Made by a program: the position numbers and the translations under genes. 64,000 bases of DNA, taken from positions 18,895,789-18,959,788 of the forward strand of contig NC_087062.1 of NCBI RefSeq assembly GCF_963678635.1. Reading direction: 5' to 3'. Within the stretch, counting starts at the first letter, position 1. Each line of letters begins with the position of its first letter. The stretch is from Symsagittifera roscoffensis. Taxonomy: Eukaryota; Xenacoelomorpha; Acoela; Convolutidae. The notes beneath the pieces are model-generated. The model saw only the letters and a program-made list of their open reading frames with translations. It had not been told where the DNA came from and ran no database searches. Shown in pieces: positions 22,701 through 32,229 of the stretch.

Positions 22701-25700
22701 TTTGCACTTCTCATTTTTTGTATTTTTCTGTTGTATCGCAAGTGATGCGAAGCCCCGCTTCACCTCTGTGTCAAGAAATAGTCTTAAAATTTGTTTATGC
22801 CATGTTAGGTTTTTTGCGGTTTAATTTTTTGATTTCTTTACAGCTTATTGATTTTTTAGTTTTCAAAGAGGATTTTAATTTTCAAATTTCCTTCCGAAAT
22901 TAAAAAAAATTACCTATTGATCCAGTTTCTCAAATTGGGTCAATTTTATCAAAAAAAGTGCCAGTCATAAATTCTAAGAGCTTTAAGGGCATCTATTTTT
23001 GTTAAAAATTATAGAGTTGAGATCATTTCAAAACAAGTAGATATTTTTCCTTGGAGCCTCGTAGCAACCAATTTACCACTACAGAATACCAATTTTCCGC
23101 TCCAGATTTACTTTGTACTTGTTGGGATTTTATTTATCTGCCCTGATGAATTTTTTGCCTCGTGCGACGGGCGAATTTTTTTGTGTGTTTTGAGGGCGAG
23201 TTAAAATTTTTTTTATTAGTCTTCAACTTTTTCGGCTTTGTTTTTTTTTCGGCTTAAGAGGTTTCTGTCTATTTTATATCGTCTTAGCGGCCTCATATTG
23301 TTTCGTTTGACTGGCTAATTAAGTGCCAGTGTGCGTGTTGAGGGTGAGGGGGACTTAATAAAATGTTTTTTTTTTCAGCTGAAAGGGTTTCTGCTAAGGT
23401 GTTTCGGCTTTGTTACCGCTTGGTAATTTTTCTTTCGATGCGAATTTAATGCGAATTTCTATTGTTTTGACTTGTTTTCCGTTTCAAAACTAGCTCTGTT
23501 CATTTTGATAGATCTAGTTTCGAATTTTTTCTTGTTTCAAGCGGCTTTCTTGTTGTGTATCGCAAGTGGTGCGAAGCTCAGCTTCGCCGGTGTCGAAGTT
23601 GTCGATGAACTAGTTTTGCGGAAAAATCAAAATTGGTGACAATTAGCCAATCATACTGCCTTCTGATCCATTTTTCTGAATTGAGTAATTTCATCAAATA
23701 ATTTCAAGTCATTCTTGTGGAGAACTTTAGCATGATGCAGCTCTTTTAGACAAACTAGGGTAGTGTTACACTGTTAGTCCTGTTTTCCTTAAACAAGTTG
23801 CTCATAAGCGAATATTTTTTTGAAAGAATAGTTTTTGAGGGAAGTTTTTAGCCTCTTTGAAGAGCTCGGTTTTTGGCACAGTTTTGTATAGAGGTTAGAA
23901 AAAGTTTTTAACCACTTTGAAGATAGACTTCCTGAGCTCGATTGTTGTACAGTTTTAGAGGTTTGAAGTTTGGCACTTGGCAGTTTATTGGACTAATTTT
24001 TGGGCGATTTTATGTTTCTAACTGCTCAATGCGTCAGCGCGATTAATCGGTGTCCGGCGAAGTAATTTTAGTTTTGGTTTCATTCCAGGTATTTATCTGT
24101 AGATTTTTTGTAGTTTTTAGAGCTACTTTTTGCCGATTTTTGCTGTAGCTTCGGATTTCGATACTTCAAAATTAGAGCTGAAAAATCAATCAACTTAGGA
24201 GTGGATTTAGGGTGGGGGGGGGGGGGGGCGGCGGCGGATGCCCCCCTCAGGGATTCGACCCCATGCCGACCCAAAGGGTCCCCCCTTTGTACTATTTTGA
24301 GCTGACAGACCCTGAAATTTGAGGGGGGAGCGCGCGCCCAAAAAAAAAGCGATTTTTTGTTCAAAATTTGCCAAAAAAAAGCCTAAAAACGTCATTTTTG
24401 GCCTGTTTCTTCAAAAATTTGGTCGACCCCCCTCCCCCCACTCGAGAATATCTTAGATCCGCCCCTGAATCAACTCATTTTGTTAGAATTTAGAAACATT
24501 TTTTTTTTAAATGAAACAAGATGCAAGATTTTTTTGTTATAATCGGGGTTTTAACAAGTTCTTGTTGATGCTATAACCTTTTTGGGCACCTGTTATGTTT
24601 TTTAAAACTGATCACCTGGTAAAGCTCATTGAGTGATCGATCATAAGGTACAAGAAAAATCTTAGAATAAGTGTGTTCAGTGTTTTGTCTATTCTTCCTT
24701 TTTCATTTGTGTGAAGTATATTCAGGAGTGGTTGCGAGTCTTATTCTCTACTACGCCGTGGGAGCCCAACAGAAGGACTACAACTTGGATTCAAACGCCT
24801 TCTTCTACATACTCCTGCCGCCCATAGTGTTCGATGCTGGCTACTTCATGCCCAACAGGGCCTTCTTCCAGAACCTGGGCACCATCCTACTCTATGCTGT
24901 TATTGGCACTCTGTGGAACACATTCATCATTGGCACGCTTCTGATTCCCAAAATTCACTAATAAGTCTTTGGTTGTTTCGGCAAAATTATAGGTTTTATG
25001 GACTGCTTAAGATCTTATTTAAGGAGCAAATAACCACAGCAGTTTTGGTGATATATTACAATAGGTGGTAGGTTCAACTTCAATAGCTTGATCGCTTTTC
25101 GTTATACTTCGCACATTATTTATAATTTGCTTCAAAAGCCAAATTTTTTTCAGCCAAAGAAGTGCAAAATTTGCATTTTTGAATAGCATTTCATTTGGCA
25201 GAGTATTGTATTTACAAAACTATCTTAAGAGTAGTACAATTGATTGAAAATGAAATGACTATATTATGCCTTATAGTTCTGAAATTTAATACATGCATTA
25301 TACTCAAAATTACCACCTATTGTAACATATCACCGCAGTTTTTTGTTGACTTTCAACGTTTCAGTTAGTTTGTTTTTTAAATCCAAATCTGTTTTGAATC
25401 TAAATACTTCTTTGTACTGTCTCATAAGAAATTTCAGGGTTGGAAAAATAACTCAGGAAATGTGAAAACAATTTTTCATTGTTTCAAAAAAGTATCTTTT
25501 AAAACACGCTTCTAGTGGATGCGAGAGCAGAAGCCTGTCGTTAGGTCTTATCATGTGGGGATGTGACGCGGCGGGGCTCTTCGACGTCAGCTGTGGCATG
25601 TTGCCTATCTTCACGTTCGCTGCTCTCATCTCAGCCGTAGACCCAGTTGCTGTTCTAGCAGTGTTCGAAGAAATCCACGTCAACGAAACACTGCATATTC

Positions 25701-28700
25701 TCGTTTTCGGCGAATCCTTGCTGAATGATGCAGTTACAGTTGTCATTTACCACATGATGGAGACGTTCACAGAAATAGGCACTGAGAATTTAAAAACTGT
25801 TGACGTGTTTGCAGGAATCGCGAGTTTTTTCTTCATTTCTCTGGGTGGTACTACAATAGGAGTTTTGTTTGGGTTATTTACGGCATTTGTAACTAAATAT
25901 ACAGATCATGTGCGGGTTATAGAGCCGGTGTTTATATTCGCATTCAGTTATTTGTCTTACTTATGCGCAGAAATTTTCCATTTTTCTGGTATTTTGTCGA
26001 TTGTGTTTTGTGGAATAACAATGGCACAATACGTGGAAGAGAATCTGTCTCATAAAAGTAGTGTGACTATCAAATATTTGATCAAAATGATGGCAGTTGT
26101 TTCGGAGGCTATCATTTTTGTCTTTCTTGGACTCTCGACGACTGAAGCCTTGTTGCATCTTGATCTAATGTTTGTAATTGTATCGCTAATTCTCTGCTTG
26201 GCTATCAGATTTGCAGGTGTATATTGCCTCACTGCTCTTGCAAATAGATTCCGAGTTGATAAATTGAATAACAGTCAGCAGTTTATTATGGCGTATGGTG
26301 GTATTAGAGGCGGAGTTGCCTTTTGTCTGGCTGTATTACTGGATGATGAAGTGTTCGGAGAAAGAGTGAAAGGCATTTTTGTGTCGGCTACAATTATAGT
26401 AGTGTTCTTTACGGTGTTTATTCAAGGCATGACAATAAAGCCTTTAGTTCAGGCGTTTCGAATCAAGACGCAGAACTTGGAAAATCTGAATGTGTTTGAA
26501 ACTATGTCCGAGCGGGTTGTCGATCACGTGATGTCGGCAATCGAAGATATCACAGGTAATTTGATCGAGTTTTTTTGTCATTCCGTAAAAGTTTTGTAAT
26601 TATAATATCTCAAAATTATATTAGGTCTTTGGTTTCTTACCGTTCAAGATTTTTGGTTGCAGGTCGACATGGAGAGAACTGGCTTCGTGTGCATTACGAA
26701 CTAGTGAATAACAAGTACCTGAGACCAAATCTACTAAAACAGAAACCGGTGACGACAGAGTTGAACATGATGAGAGCTTTCTCGAGACTGAATATTCGCG
26801 AGACAGTGCAATATGTACAGAGTCACCAGAACATGTTCCATACTCCAACTGCTAGTCAGAACACACTCTCTCATTACCTCGCGAAGGAGTTCGAAAAGTG
26901 TGAGTTGATGTTTTTTATCAGTAGCGTGAGTTAGTCCCCCTGAACCCTAAACCTGTGTTTTTTGTTCCGACCATAGAAAATGTCGAGGAACTTTGTATTC
27001 GGGTGTGTTTTAGTTTTTTTTGTTTTTCACGCAAAATCAGGTACCAAAAAATAATCTTCGGACTGTATTGAGCGATATCTCATATTAAAGCCCTTTCAGT
27101 CGTGACTCGAACCACATTAGAAATTCCAAAAATTTTTCCCGGTGTTGAGAAAAACGGGTTTGATTTTTTGATTTTTCGTCTTCATTCGAACGAAAAAAGC
27201 AAGCGAGCAGGCTTACAACAGCTGAATTATGCCTAATTTAAAACCTCAAAACTTAATTTTAAGCAAGTAAAGTTAGGTTTAGGTGTTTTTAGTTTCACTT
27301 TTGAACCAAAAACTTCAAAATTTTTCTACAAAATTAGCTTTTCAATTTGTTTTTTTTTTTGTAGTTTTTCTAGTCATTTTTCTATAAAAAATTTTGTCGA
27401 TCTTGCCAAATTACTATGACTGTCTAACATGCCTAACTTATATTTTTATGTCAGATCCTTTTATCCCACCAAGCCGAAAAAATCACCAATTTGGAAAAAA
27501 AAAATTCTAAATCGTAATTTTCTTAAGTCTATGGTCGGAACATTCTGTGCTACTTGCACAGTAACTGGGTATCCTTATTTTTTTTCTGGCGTTGTACAAA
27601 TATGTCCCTGGAGTTTTGCTTATGACCAGATGGAAAGCAATGCTCAGTTAGTATCAAAATTATGCACGACATATTTTCTGCACTTTAAAAATTTAATATT
27701 TCCAAAAAAAATGCCAAACATGGTCTAATATAATAAGAATTGCTGGAAAATAACACAAAAAATTCCGGCTAGTGATTTTTTAAACTTTTTTGCAATTCAA
27801 CTATTTTTGTGTAGATTAATTGAAATTTTCCGACAACTTTAATAAGAGCATTCACTTACCACACTTATCTCTGCAAATATAGAACGAAAATGCACACTTT
27901 TTAACTAGGGCAAATCTTTTTTACGCTTGCGACTTTTTTCGATTTGTATAATTTGTCAAAGAATCGTTGAATATTTTTCTCAAGCTTGTACTTTGGTCAA
28001 CAGAGACACATTTTGTGAGCATACTTGCTTTTTTAAATACCCGTTTTATTTTAGGCTTGCGATTAGCAAGCGTTATCAAACTGGAATATAGAGTTTGTCG
28101 GATTAGCAACTTATTAAAAGAATCACTTTTGTCATGGTTCATAATGAATTCAAACTTCTATGCGTTCCGGGCCAACTTAGCTTGGAGGCAACGAATACGC
28201 TGAATTATGCCTAATTTAAGACCTTAAAACTTAATTTTAAGCAAGTAAAGTTAGGTTTTAGTATTTTTTAGTTTCATTTGGAATATAGAGTTTGTCGGAT
28301 TAGCAACTTTTTTAAAGAATCACTTTTGTCATGGTTCATAATGAATTCAAACTTCTATGCGTTCCGGGCCAACTTAGCTTGGAGGCAACGAATACGCTGA
28401 ATTATGCCTAATTTAAGACCTTAAAACTTAGTTTTAAGCAAGTGAAGTTAGGTTTTAGTGTTTTTTTAGTTTCATTTGGAAACCAAAAACTTCAAAATTT
28501 TTCTACAAATTTAGCTTTTCAATTTGTTTTTTTTAAAACTTTTTCTAGTCATTTTTCTACAAAAATTTTTGTCCATCTTGCCTGTATTACTATGACTGTC
28601 TTACATGCCTTATTTTTTTCATGTCAGATCCTTTCATGTGGTGCGAAGATCCGCTTCGCCTCTGTGTCAAAATTTGTTTTCAAGGGCAATGAAAGAAGTG

Positions 28701-31276
28701 AAGAATCATGAACGGTGTTGTACTGTTTTGTTTTTCAGGAAAAAGTTTTGAAATTTGTTCAGGATCAAATTATGATTTTTCGCGGATTGACTTCTGATTT
28801 TTTGAAGTTCAGTTCATTTCCATTGTTAAAACGAAAGTTAACTCCACTATTGAATAGAAAGAATGTAAACGTCCAGAAAAACGTGATTCGGAAGCTTGCT
28901 TTTAATGTTCAGATTTCCCAGCGGAATAAAAAGTTCAAGTTTTGATCAGATTTTCTCAAATTGCGTTTATCTTATCAAAAAGCAGCAATGAAAATTTGTC
29001 CTTGAATTCCAAAGAGTTTAGAAGCACATTTTTTGAAATTCGAAAATTGAACTTTTCTCAACGTTTTTTTTGTTTCTTTGCGTTCATTATTCTTTTCCAA
29101 CTATCAGTTGGTTGTTTTTTTTAAGGTTCAATGAACGTAGTGAAAACTTTTTTTAATAGGTCTTGATGATTTTTTATCAGTTTTTTTCTTTGAAAAATTC
29201 ATAAAATTTGTTCACGCTCGAGTTGGATTTTTTACGGTTTGATTTTTGATTTATTTTTCAATTCATTTCTTTGTTGAAAAATGAATGAAAAAGCTAACTA
29301 ATAATTCATTTTTCTCAAACTGTGGTAATTTTATCAAAAAATTGTCAATTATATATTCAAAGAGCGTTAAGGCCATATATATTTTCTTGAAATGTGAATA
29401 ATAAAGTTGTTTTAAAAAACAAATCAGTACTTTTTTCTCTTTCCCTTTTATTTAATCATCATGAGTACTGCAAATTTTAAATAAAAAATTTACAATTTGC
29501 AGTTTAGCTCACGAAAGGACAGCCAGCAAGAGGCTTGTTGAAGGCAACACCGTAAAAGTAATGACACCAATTCCAAAACTTTTATGAAATAAAGATCAAA
29601 TAAGAGGCCTTTTTATATGAGAAAGACTTATATATAGCGTCATTATTTTTAATTTAAATAATCTCTTTTAAAATGAAGCCAGTATATTTAGAGATGTGGC
29701 GCGAGCATATGCTTACGAAAGTATTAAGCTAAGGACTGGTGTAAAAGGATAAAATTTGTGACCATGAGAGAAACAAGTGGGTCCAGCTCTTTTTAGTCGG
29801 TAATCCAATTGTCTCATTTTTTCTTTATTCCCTTTCTTGCGTTCATCGATTTTTCCCATTGTCTGTTGGGGATGTTAACTTGTAATTGCAATGTGCAACA
29901 TCGCCTCTGTTGACAAGATAAATTATCAAGTTTTCTCTAGTGAATTTGCTTTTTGTTGCTTAGACGATGGTCATACGGAATATGCTGGCAGCAATTTGTA
30001 CACTTACGGGGAAACGCAACTAGACGTCAAGCCTGTCACAACTTTCTTTCGACCCACTCCAAAGATGCTAGAGGATGCCCAGATTCACCGGGCTACGATG
30101 GAAACCGCATTCCGAAGGCGATCTAAAGACGCACATGCTAAATACACAAAACCTAAACACGCTATTCCAATTCGAAACAATGACTCTTTGCACCACATGG
30201 AAAGCTTCAGTGCTATGAGGCATCACATGATTAACCCAAGCTTCCACAAAAAAAGCATCGGAGGCATTGGTTTTGAGCGCTGGGAGTCGCCAAACAGATT
30301 TTACCAGTATAGACCGAGCGCAAGTGTGGTAGTGTCGAACTCTAGGTCAACAACGGAAAATAATGATGGGAAGACCGACTATGTCCAAGGATCAAATGTG
30401 CTCGATGAAGTCACTTACGCGAAGATTGCCGACGAAGAAAGTTCGTCAGGAGGTATAATTTTCACAGTTCCTAAACGGCGACCCACGAAAGAGGTTCAGA
30501 TAGAAGTGGAACCCGAGGTGTATTCGAGCTCGGAAAGCAAAAAAGGAGAGTTAGGAGTGAACAATGACTCAGATTCGTTTCCGTTCGTCCAGTCTCCTGT
30601 CGCAATAGAGTCGTATCTGCCTTGGAAGGAACTAGCACTGTTGGATCCCAACACCGAAAAGCTTGAAGAAGCGGCGCCATCACAAAATGTGTATATTCCT
30701 CCGGGCAGAGATTCGTCGCTGAAGGAATGGGACAGAGAGCTCCCAAAGAGAGTCAGACTCTCCTCACGTTCGAGACTCAAAAAGAAGCAGTCTGGCGCGA
30801 GTGGTCGTGATCGTCTGAGATTTTCGGAAAAATCTGATGTGACTGGTATTGTACAGTCTGCTGACAGAAGCGACAAGAAATCTTTCGCTTCCGGAAGCAA
30901 AAGTTCAGTTGCTTCTGGATCGTCAAAACCGGGCGTAGTGTCGCTGCCGAGAAATAAAAGTGAAATGGTCGGTTCGGGTGCATCTTTTAAAACGTCAATT
31001 TCGCCCACGGAGAGTAGAAGCGCATTAGCGGTTGGTTCATCAGTGCTTTCATCGCCGTCTGAAGGTAATAGAGTCTCTAGCCCAGCTGTGAAATCGCCGA
31101 ATTCCGGAGAAGCATCGAAGAGTTCCTCAAGATCGAAATTGGCAGTCGATTCGCAAGTGGAGGGTAGTAAAAGTGTGACAGATTCGGTTGTCGATGTGGG
31201 ATCGTATGGGGGAGCTGGTTCCTCGACTTCGGAGTCTGATGAATCAGAGCTGGAAACTGAATCGGAAAGCGATTAA
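13575..31276 (+). CDS. NHE: Sodium/proton exchanger (SLC9A/NHE family, plasma-membrane type), five exons
   Basis: The coding sequence joins 13575-13776, 24726-24932, 25545-26555, 26663-26899 and 29964-31276: 2,970 nt, 989 codons plus stop, with every junction in phase. The protein swaps external Na+ for internal H+ to control pH and volume. The N-terminal ~560 residues form the multi-span exchanger domain, with family motifs [42 protein letters not shown] (the Asn-Asp pair of the ion site), the Arg in [11 protein letters not shown], and [14 protein letters not shown] before the cytoplasmic tail. The tail is long, Ser-rich and acidic at its end, as expected for a regulatory region. Intron 2 uses a GC donor. 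The start is the first in-frame Met before the conserved TM region; a signal-peptide exon upstream may be missing. Sequence resembles the NHE1-3 group more than organellar NHEs. Subtype is not assigned. Confidence 0.9.
13777..15049. other. Start of NHE intron 1, no gene
   Basis: AT-rich intron DNA. A 16-17-bp unit containing GAATACATCGAGACAC is repeated twice near 13901-13935. No other structure was supported. Confidence 0.5.
15050..17408 (+). mobile_element. Dead LINE-type (non-LTR) retrotransposon in NHE intron 1
   Basis: Broken frames on the + strand read in LINE order. A possible endonuclease remnant lies at 15100-15380. A linker with W-x-F-I-N-x-I-R is near 15660. Reverse transcriptase follows, with [14 protein letters not shown] near 16328-16370 and [11 protein letters not shown] near 16480-16512. 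A thumb-like segment [16 protein letters not shown] is near 16890-16930, and a 3' part MNTRNKN…[14 protein letters not shown] is near 17160-17260. The Y-A-D-D catalytic box is not intact near 16600, and there are many stops. The order and motifs fit the CR1/jockey-like groups. Confidence 0.8.
17500..17633. repeat. Inverted copy of the 141-bp repeat's central segment
   Basis: Segments near 17508-17540 and 17582-17620 (GTATTTTCAAATGTAC) are reverse complements of the GTACATTTGAAAATAC core in the adjoining tandem units. The array therefore begins with a fold-back arrangement. Confidence 0.6.
17634..18290. repeat. Tandem repeat, ~141-bp unit, about 4.5 copies
   Basis: The string GTTGTTAGGAGGAC recurs at 17801, 17942, 18083 and 18223, with a diverged first unit from 17634 and a partial last unit ending near 18290. 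Period 141 is three times 47, so one frame stays open through the array and gives a 47-residue repeat. That frame starts inside the repeat and has no other coding support. Confidence 0.9.
18548..18895 (+). repeat. Dispersed repeat family A, copy in NHE intron 1
   Basis: Members share a GAACG(C/T)AGTGAA start, a TCTTG(G)TGATTTTTTTTCAG segment, CTCCACTAT…AAACGTGATCAA, CCCAGCGGAATAAAA, TCTCAAATTGGGTTAATTTT and a TGCGTTCATT end. The start and end are inverted relative to one another, so this could be a TIR element. This copy is diverged but keeps most blocks. Confidence 0.6.
19272..19400 (+). repeat. tRNA-derived SINE-like repeat
   Basis: Near 19300-19360 a tRNA-like piece has a box A-like TGGCCTGGAGATAATGCGG and a box B-like GGGTTTTGAGTCCCGG. 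The same arrangement recurs at 41280-41345. The cloverleaf is not complete. Confidence 0.45.
19690..21120. repeat. 627-bp tandem duplication plus a partial third copy
   Basis: TTATGACAATTTTCTTTGGC starts at 19871 and again at 20498, and the two ~627-bp units stay nearly identical to about 21120. A diverged partial unit lies at 19700-19870. Each full unit contains a copy of dispersed repeat family A. Near identity suggests a recent duplication. Confidence 0.85.
21601..21640 (+). repeat. Dispersed hairpin motif (family C)
   Basis: GCAAGCAATGCAAAGCTCCGC continues into TTGGCCTCTGTGT, a member of the motif whose best copies form a GCGAAGC-TCC-GCTTCGC hairpin. Confidence 0.6.
21662..21698. other. 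Near-perfect 13-bp hairpin
   Basis: GTTATGCGATAGT and ACTATCGTATAAC face each other across an 11-nt loop with one mismatch. No function can be assigned. Confidence 0.5.
22012..22490 (+). repeat. SINE-like head joined to family A repeat
   Basis: At 22018-22085 a tRNA-like stretch has GTGTGGTGGTAAGGAGCGG and GGTTTCGAATTC (box A- and box B-like). It is followed directly by family A blocks to about 22490 (GAACGTAGT…CCCAGCGGAATAAAA…CAACTGTCAGTTGG). The joint suggests that the tRNA-like head may be part of the mobile unit. Confidence 0.5.
22733..22774 (+). repeat. Dispersed hairpin motif (family C)
   Basis: TATCGCAAGTGATGCGAAGC, then CCCGCTTCACCTCTGTGTCAA. The stem GCGAAGC/GCTTCAC is nearly paired. 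Confidence 0.65.
22855..23050 (+). repeat. Family A repeat, partial
   Basis: Contains the TTCCGAAATTAAAAA, TTGATCCAGTTTCTCAAATTG and AAAGTGCCAGTCATAAATTC blocks of family A. Confidence 0.55.
23051..23558. other. NHE intron 1 DNA, no gene
   Basis: T-rich intron DNA with scattered TTTCGGCTT strings; no feature supported. Confidence 0.4.
23559..23596 (+). repeat. Dispersed hairpin motif (family C), well preserved
   Basis: TATCGCAAGTGGTGCGAAGC then TCAGCTTCGCCGGTGTC. GCGAAGCT pairs with AGCTTCGC. Confidence 0.7.
23597..24187. other. NHE intron 1 DNA, no gene
   Basis: AT-rich, with a locally repeated GTTTTTAGCC(T/A)CTTTGAAGA string (23850 and 23910). No gene or element end seen. Confidence 0.4.
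24196..24467. mobile_element. hAT-type MITE with perfect 8-bp target duplication
   Basis: The 272-bp element is flanked by AATCAACT at 24188-24195 and 24468-24475. Its left end is TAGGAGTGGATTTAG and its right end, reversed, CAGGGGCGGATCTAAG. These are imperfect 15-bp inverted ends of the CAGGGGCGGAT type seen in hAT-derived MITEs. The interior is unusually G/C-rich, with an 18-G run at 24213-24228 and its surroundings, and encodes nothing. Confidence 0.85.
24726..24932 (+). CDS. NHE: NHE exon 2, followed by a GC donor
   Basis: The acceptor ATTCAG precedes base 24726, and the frame completes the split Gly codon from exon 1. It contains the very conserved [18 protein letters not shown] and [18 protein letters not shown]. 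Homology ends at Ile-Ile-Gly, and the only in-phase junction to exon 3 is ATTG|GC at 24933, a GC-AG intron. Codon use is noticeably GC-richer than the flanking intron DNA. Confidence 0.88.
25047..25334. mobile_element. MITE inside NHE intron 2, 8-bp target duplication
   Basis: The 288-bp element is flanked by GCAGTTTT at 25039-25046 and 25335-25342. The terminal inverted repeats are 24 bp with one mismatch: the left begins GGTGATATATTACAATAGG and the right ends CCTATTGTAACATATCACC. It fills almost half of the 612-bp intron. An 8-bp duplication points to a hAT-like mobiliser. Confidence 0.88.
25545..26555 (+). CDS. NHE: NHE exon 3 (core exchanger domain, 1,011 bp)
   Basis: The acceptor CGTTAG ends at 25544. 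The exon carries [57 protein letters not shown], the [12 protein letters not shown] loop, [11 protein letters not shown], the [11 protein letters not shown] helix, and [18 protein letters not shown], in the family order. It ends at ATCACAG|GTAATT inside the D-I-T-G motif that opens the regulatory tail. A single exon of this size is unusual for a gene normally split many times. Confidence 0.95.
26663..26899 (+). CDS. NHE: NHE exon 4 (juxtamembrane tail)
   Basis: The acceptor TTGCAG ends at 26662. The exon reads [20 protein letters not shown], equivalent to the G-x-x-G-x-x-W lipid- and calcineurin-like-protein-binding start of the NHE tail, followed by a helix [15 protein letters not shown] matching the conserved amphipathic tail helix. 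The donor AAAAGT|GTGAGT leaves one base of a Tyr codon completed by exon 5. Confidence 0.85.
26964..27580. repeat. Dispersed repeat family B, copy 1 (NHE intron 4)
   Basis: Left end GTTCCGACCATAG at 26964-26976 and right inner end CTATGGTCGGAAC at 27529-27541 are exact inverted copies. Beyond the right end lies a conserved small hairpin TGTGCTACTTGCACA (27546-27560) followed by GTAACTGG. The same structure recurs at 41507-42100 and 42117-42730. Confidence 0.75.
28083..28476. repeat. 197-bp direct tandem duplication
   Basis: GGAATATAGAGTTTGTCGG starts at 28083 and 28280. The two units are nearly identical through the GTTAGGTTTTAGT end. Parts of the unit derive from family B. Confidence 0.85.
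28634..29120 (+). repeat. Hairpin motif (family C) followed by family A repeat
   Basis: GTGGTGCGAAGATCCGCTTC at 28639 gives the family C hairpin. It is followed by family A blocks: GAAAGAAGTGAAGAATC, CTCCACTATTGAATAG, CCCAGCGGAATAAAA, and a TGCGTTCATTATTC end. Confidence 0.65.
29121..29430 (+). repeat. Family A repeat, second adjacent copy (partial)
   Basis: CAATGAACGTAGTGAAAAC starts immediately after the end of the previous copy and continues with TCTTGATGATTTTTTATCAG and the AAATTGTCAATTATATATTC block. Confidence 0.55.
29431..29963. other. End of NHE intron 4
   Basis: No gene. A decayed piece of the repeat motif (TGCAATGTGCAACATCGCCTC, 29886-29906) lies just upstream of the exon 5 acceptor and accounts for the open frame there. 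Confidence 0.5.
29964..31276 (+). CDS. NHE: NHE exon 5 (long Ser-rich cytoplasmic tail, terminal)
   Basis: The acceptor TTGCTTAG ends at 29963, and the joined codon gives [10 protein letters not shown]. The first third contains an R-x-x-M…[15 protein letters not shown] helix resembling the end of the conserved NHE tail. The remainder is disordered-looking, rich in Ser, Lys and Glu, and ends in an acidic run ([13 protein letters not shown]). Two consecutive stops (TAATAA) follow. The frame is open upstream of the acceptor to 29891, but that part derives from repeat sequence. Assignment to NHE rests on phase, position and the tail helix, so it is slightly less certain than exons 1-4. Confidence 0.75.
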
Positions 31277-31280
31277 TAAA
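31275..31280 (+). promoter_or_regulatory. Polyadenylation signal AATAAA overlapping the NHE stop
   Basis: AATAAA begins within the stop codon of the NHE gene (TTAATAAACT). If used, the 3' UTR would be only tens of bases long. Confidence 0.5.
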
Positions 31281-31567
31281 CTTTCGGCGAAAAAAGTGTT
31301 GAATTAATGGTTGTACTTTTTCTCACCTTTTGTGTTAACCTGTCAAAAATTGTAATCTTCTTAAAAATGTTTTGGTAACGGGCGTTTCACCACCAAATTT
31401 TAAGAAGTCGCTTATGTTGACATTCCCTGTTGAGAAGTCTTTATGTCGTGCATTTTCACCGAACATTTGTCGGAGCGCGAATGCTTGAACAGTTTTTTTT
31501 TTCGCAACGCAAACTAAGGTTTCATTCTGTTTCTTTACACTAACTTCAGCTTAGTGTATTATTACGA

Positions 31568-31928
31568 GGGGGCTATTCTCATGCTCGAAGGACCGAATGC
31601 GCGAAAAAACTCGTGAGCGAATGACCGAAAATAAAATTAGCCGAAAGTCAAATTTTAAAATGAAGCAATTGCCATTCAATTAAATGAAGCAATATTTCGC
31701 TTCTTTTTTAACGAAACTCTTGGAATATAAAATCTGTTCCAATTAGGCGGCGTCAGTGAAAATTTGGAAAATTTTGCATATTTCTGCCGTTTTTATATTC
31801 AGCTCATATCAATATTCTAGTCCCTATCAATAAATGTTAACTTTCATTGCAAATTTTAGATTACTGAAATCTGATTGGCTGATTTTTATTTTCGCGCATT
31901 CGGTCCTTCGCGTATGAGGGATTCCACC
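31568..31928. mobile_element. MITE with ~40-bp inverted ends and a paralogous empty site
   Basis: The inner parts of the two ends are identical in opposite orientation (GAAGGACCGAATGCGCGAAA); the outer parts are diverged. The flanks read TTATTACGA on the left and TTATTATCA on the right, a likely 8-9-bp duplication. At 39399-39435 the same flanking sequence appears uninterrupted (TTAGTGTATTATTACGAACC), marking where the element went in. Confidence 0.8.
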
Positions 31929-32229
31929 TTATTATCAACCTTCTTTTTCTTCTAACCTTATTCGCAAATATTGGTGCCAGTTTTGGGGCACCTTCACAGC
32001 TTTTTGATAACATGTGCTTTGATATTCGACTGGTAATAAGTTAACACAGTTGATGCATCTTAAGTTCATCAAATGAACCGAAAAAAGCTATTTGTTTCAA
32101 ACAAACTCTCGATTTCAGAAAAAAAAATTTCATTTTATCTCACAATTTTTTTAATGCATGATTTATACATAATGTGGTTTTATACTCCAATTTGTTGTAT
32201 GAAAAGTTATTGTGTATGCCTTTAGTTAA
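31929..32229. other. Downstream of the NHE gene, no gene
   Basis: About 300 bases of AT-rich DNA without recognisable structure. Confidence 0.4.

Noticed and set aside
23559-23596. Family C hairpin as a Helitron 3' end
   Set aside because: A strong hairpin is present, but no CTRR follows at 10-12 nt on either strand in most copies, unlike the true end at 57462-57486.
27429-27728. 99-codon open frame in NHE intron 4
   Set aside because: It overlaps the right end of a family B repeat, and its sequence is explained by that repeat.
29891-29963. ATG at 29891 as start of a separate gene
   Set aside because: The sequence there is a decayed dispersed repeat, and the acceptor at 29963 joins the rest in phase to NHE exon 4.
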